DNA from: an uncultured Roseobacter sp.
GTDB lineage: Bacteria > Pseudomonadota > Alphaproteobacteria > Rhodobacterales > Rhodobacteraceae
Length of the DNA stretch: 64,000 nt
Assembly (NCBI GenBank): GCA_947488305.1
Contig: CANKZM010000001.1
Coordinates: forward strand, 434,001-498,000
Direction: 5' to 3'
The position numbers and the translations under genes were made by a program. The notes under the pieces are model-generated. The model was not told where the DNA came from and did no database searches. It saw only the letters and a program-made list of their open reading frames with translations. This document shows, piece after piece, positions 61,404-64,000 of this stretch. How positions within the stretch are numbered: position 1 is the stretch's first letter; every line of letters starts with the position of its first letter.

Positions 61404-63275
61404 ATGTGTGGAATTTGCGGCATCGTTGGTGACAAGGCGTCCGAAAATCTGGCTGCGGTAAAGCTCATGATGGACAGGATGAGGCACCGAGGGCCAGATG
61501 GAGATGGCCACTGGCAGTCTGAAGATGGCAAGGTTACTTTCGGCCACGTGCGTCTGGCAATCGTGGATGCTTCGTCAGCAGGGGCGCAACCTATGCACCA
61601 CCATTCCGGTCTGCACTCCATCGTGAACGGCGAGATTTATAACTACCCTGATTTGCGTAAAGAGCTGGAACCAGAAAGTACATTCGCGTCGGACTGCGAC
61701 AGCGAAGTTGTCTTGCACGGACATGCAGCCCGAGGCCCGGCTTTTATCTCAGATATGAACGGCATGTTCGCCATGGCGTTATATGATGCTCAAAAGGGCG
61801 TCGTCTTGCTCGCGCGTGACCGTATCGGCATCAAGCCGCTCTATTATCTGGTTCATGAGGGGCAGCTCATTTTCGCGTCAGAAATCAAGGCATTGTTTGC
61901 CGCGATAGAGACTGACACCTGGACGATTGATCGGCAAGGTTTGAGTGAGTACATGACATATCAGTCGCCCCTCGGGAGCAACACGCTGTTCAAAGACGTG
62001 AAGCAGCTCAGGCCGGGTCATATCATTACTGTCGATCTTGGTCAGTGCACAGAGGTCAAACAGCAGGTCTATTGGAAAGCAAAACCAAACGAAGATTCGT
62101 CACTCACGTTTGATGACGGTTTGGCGGCTTTCGGGGGGCGGTTTTCAGAGAGCGTCAGAAGGCACCTCTTGAGCGATGTCGCCGTAGCGTCATACTTGTC
62201 CGCGGGTTTCGATTCAGCTTCGGTTTTTGCGCAGGCGTCCAGCGAATATGGAAGTGGCTTGACTGCCTATACCGGGCGATTTGACCGGGGCAGCGAATGG
62301 TACGACGAAACCGGACCTGCGGGTGAGTTAGCTGATGCGCTGGGTCAGAAACACATTAAGGTCGACATTGATCCGACTGATTTAATTGATGACCTTGACG
62401 ACATTACCAACGCTTTGGATGAGCCTCGTATGGGCATGGGCGCCTTCTCGCAATATGCAGTCGCAAAGCGTGCGGCGCAGGATTACAAGGTGATCCTGAC
62501 AGGCCATGGCGGCGACGAACTGTTTTCTGGCTATCCCGTTTTCGCCTATGCAAAGAGCGGTCTGTTGGGTTTGAGAAAGGTGTCAGAGGCACCCCATTTT
62601 ATATACTTTGCGCTCTCGCGGTTTTTGGGACGGATAAGGCCCGAACAGGGAAGAGGGCTGCCGGTGTTATGGTCGGTGGCGGAACAAGCCTCTTTGACAG
62701 GGGCAAATGTGTCTGAGTTGCATCCATGGCAGATGTTGGATGAGTTCACTGCTGATGCCATCTCGCCAACAGATCGTATTTTGCTAACCTATCTGAATGC
62801 CTACCTGCCAGGACTTTTGATTGTCGAAGACAAGATATCAATGGCGCATTCCCTTGAGGCGCGCACACCGTTTCTCGACAATGAAATGCTTGATCTGAGC
62901 CTATCCATACCTGGTTCGATAAAATTGTTCGGAGGGCAACTCAAAGCGGTGGTGAAGCAAAACGCCCGAAAAATCCTGCCTCCGGTGTTCTTTGAGCAGC
63001 CTAAGCGCGGGTTTCCTACGCCCTTGCGGTATTGGCTACGTCGGGAACTCGCAGATTTCATGCGAGACCGGCTGACAGGCCCAGACAGTTACCTGAAAGA
63101 CGTTCTCGACCCCGATCAAACTCAAAAGATTGTGCAATCCTACCAAAAGTCGTGGCGTAGACATCTCCGCCCGTTGGATGAAATCCAAAGCCACAAGATC
63201 TGGCAGCTACTAAGCCTCGAAAGTTGGTTGCGGGTCTGGTCTACCCGGTATGGCGTAAAATTGAGGCTCGAATGA
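61404..63275 (+). CDS. AsnB-type glutamine-dependent amidotransferase
   Basis: A 623-residue asparagine synthase-family protein. Cys2 of the glutaminase domain is present (MCGICGIVGDK), with RHRGPDGDGHW and the DRIGIKPLYYL ammonia-channel segment. The ATP-pyrophosphatase loop is YLSAGFDSASVFAQ rather than the usual SGGxDS, so the second Gly is Ala. In glycan loci such enzymes (WbpS, WbmE) convert uronic acids to uronamides; next to a ManNAc3NAcA pathway this is at least as likely as asparagine synthesis. The start follows 3 bp after the GT2 stop; its stop overlaps the next gene (ATGA). Confidence 0.83.
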   Translation: MCGICGIVGDKASENLAAVKLMMDRMRHRGPDGDGHWQSEDGKVTFGHVRLAIVDASSAGAQPMHHHSGLHSIVNGEIYNYPDLRKELEPESTFASDCDSEVVLHGHAARGPAFISDMNGMFAMALYDAQKGVVLLARDRIGIKPLYYLVHEGQLIFASEIKALFAAIETDTWTIDRQGLSEYMTYQSPLGSNTLFKDVKQLRPGHIITVDLGQCTEVKQQVYWKAKPNEDSSLTFDDGLAAFGGRFSESVRRHLLSDVAVASYLSAGFDSASVFAQASSEYGSGLTAYTGRFDRGSEWYDETGPAGELADALGQKHIKVDIDPTDLIDDLDDITNALDEPRMGMGAFSQYAVAKRAAQDYKVILTGHGGDELFSGYPVFAYAKSGLLGLRKVSEAPHFIYFALSRFLGRIRPEQGRGLPVLWSVAEQASLTGANVSELHPWQMLDEFTADAISPTDRILLTYLNAYLPGLLIVEDKISMAHSLEARTPFLDNEMLDLSLSIPGSIKLFGGQLKAVVKQNARKILPPVFFEQPKRGFPTPLRYWLRRELADFMRDRLTGPDSYLKDVLDPDQTQKIVQSYQKSWRRHLRPLDEIQSHKIWQLLSLESWLRVWSTRYGVKLRLE

Positions 63276-64000
63276 GCATTTTGCGTGTAGTGGTCGCGTT
63301 ATTGGCGGCTGCAGGAATTGGCTGGCTTGTCTATTGGGACATCGAAAACCCACAAGTTTCATTTATTTCCAGCTTTTTTGCGGCTCAAATACCGTCCGTT
63401 GCCGTTTTGGTTTTGCTGGGCTGGCGGACGCGATATCTTTCAAATTTATTTTTGTCCTTCAAGACAGCCGTCTACGGCAATGCGCTCGCAGTTGCGGGAA
63501 CACTTTTTCTGCCTGCTCGGTTGGGAGATCTAGGAAAACCTCTGTATTTTAAGGCGTTAAGCGGGTTTCCGGCATCCAAGGGTCTGGTGCTTGTTATCGA
63601 GGAACGCATCTGGGATTTCGTAGGTTTGGCCATGCTGGCTATCCTGACGTTGTACCTCATCGGCGAGCAGGCGGAGAGCGCGGCCCTGCTGACAGCGAGT
63701 TACGTCACGATGACAATTGCTGTTGTGGGCCTGTTTTGCATTCTCGTACTGCCGCGACTTGTGACCCACATCCCGTTCCTTGCCAGCTTGGAGGCCAAGT
63801 ATGAGTTGTTCGGGGTAAAATCGACCAAGCAGATATTGACGCTTCTTGTTTCATCATTGCTGATTTGGACTGCGTCGCTTGCGATTTTGATTATAGCCTA
63901 TCACTTTACCGGATTGCCGGAATTGAGATTTGCTCAACTCCTATTCCTGTTCGTTGCATCGACCCTTGGTCTGGTGATTTCTGTTACTCCCGGTAGTATC
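63272..64000 (+). CDS. lysylphosphatidylglycerol-synthase-TM/flippase-like protein, 3' end missing
   Basis: The first 243 residues of an integral membrane protein that continues past the window end. At least five helices are seen. The conserved segment LPARLGDLGKPLYFKALSGF, then EERIWDFVGLAMLAILTLYL, belongs to the LPG_synthase_TM (UPF0104) family, whose members include flippase-like proteins and aminoacyl-phospholipid synthases. The missing part cannot say whether a synthetase domain follows. The ATG overlaps the amidotransferase stop, so it belongs to the same glycan operon. Confidence 0.8.
   Translation, partial: MSILRVVVALLAAAGIGWLVYWDIENPQVSFISSFFAAQIPSVAVLVLLGWRTRYLSNLFLSFKTAVYGNALAVAGTLFLPARLGDLGKPLYFKALSGFPASKGLVLVIEERIWDFVGLAMLAILTLYLIGEQAESAALLTASYVTMTIAVVGLFCILVLPRLVTHIPFLASLEAKYELFGVKSTKQILTLLVSSLLIWTASLAILIIAYHFTGLPELRFAQLLFLFVASTLGLVISVTPGSI

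Overview
The window reads as chromosomal DNA of an alphaproteobacterium of the Roseobacter group (Rhodobacterales). This is inferred from gene content, because no rRNA or other phylogenetic marker is present. The clues are a GapR/DUF2312 nucleoid protein, a monomeric NADP-isocitrate dehydrogenase, many solute-binding-protein transporters (ABC, TTT and TAXI-TRAP), a VPLPA-CTERM protein, a stand-alone FliM-like protein and ScfR-type XRE regulators. I found no tRNA, rRNA, CRISPR array or intact mobile element. About 55 protein genes are supported.

Layout. 0-7 kb: the end of an acetyltransferase, an FAD oxidoreductase, and a LIV-type ABC transporter operon. 7-13.5 kb: an ScfR-like regulator, a two-component module (single-domain receiver, small two-TM protein, SSS-transporter/histidine-kinase fusion) and an orphan FliM-like protein. 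13.5-15 kb: a sulfur cluster (YeeE/YedE pair, DUF442-type sulfurtransferase, small membrane protein), then gapR. 15.6-23.7 kb: an operon tctC-tctB-tctA-acyl-CoA ligase-ketopantoate reductase-like-usp, divergent from a second ScfR-like regulator. 23.8-31.2 kb: icd, then an RND/MFP efflux pair with a divergent TetR regulator. 31.3-37 kb: an inositol-monophosphatase-family gene and a fructose-type ABC cluster (frcB, frcC, frcA, frcK) with a divergent ROK regulator. 37-39.6 kb: three exported proteins (LapG-like peptidase, PPNGG-repeat protein, VPLPA-CTERM protein). 40-50 kb: amine and amino-acid catabolism (DadA-like oxidase, TAXI-TRAP transporter, LysR, D-cysteine desulfhydrase-like enzyme, AbrB-type membrane protein, GntR, class III aminotransferase). 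50-51.2 kb: decayed DNA with an IS3-family remnant. 51.3-64 kb: a surface-glycan locus with the complete WbpA-B-E-D-I set for UDP-ManNAc3NAcA, two glycosyltransferases, a large polytopic membrane protein, an AsnB-type amidotransferase and a flippase-like protein cut by the window end.

Shared logic. Four unrelated transport operons (LIV, Tct, Frc, TRAP) each begin with the binding-protein gene, and in each a strong hairpin lies between that gene and the membrane genes. This would let the binding protein be made in excess over the permease. The two ScfR-like regulators each face a transport operon, share an 11-bp sequence and an inverted repeat in the intergenic region, and carry the same C-terminal cysteine signature. 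Clean operator-like palindromes also lie beside the TetR, GntR and ROK genes.
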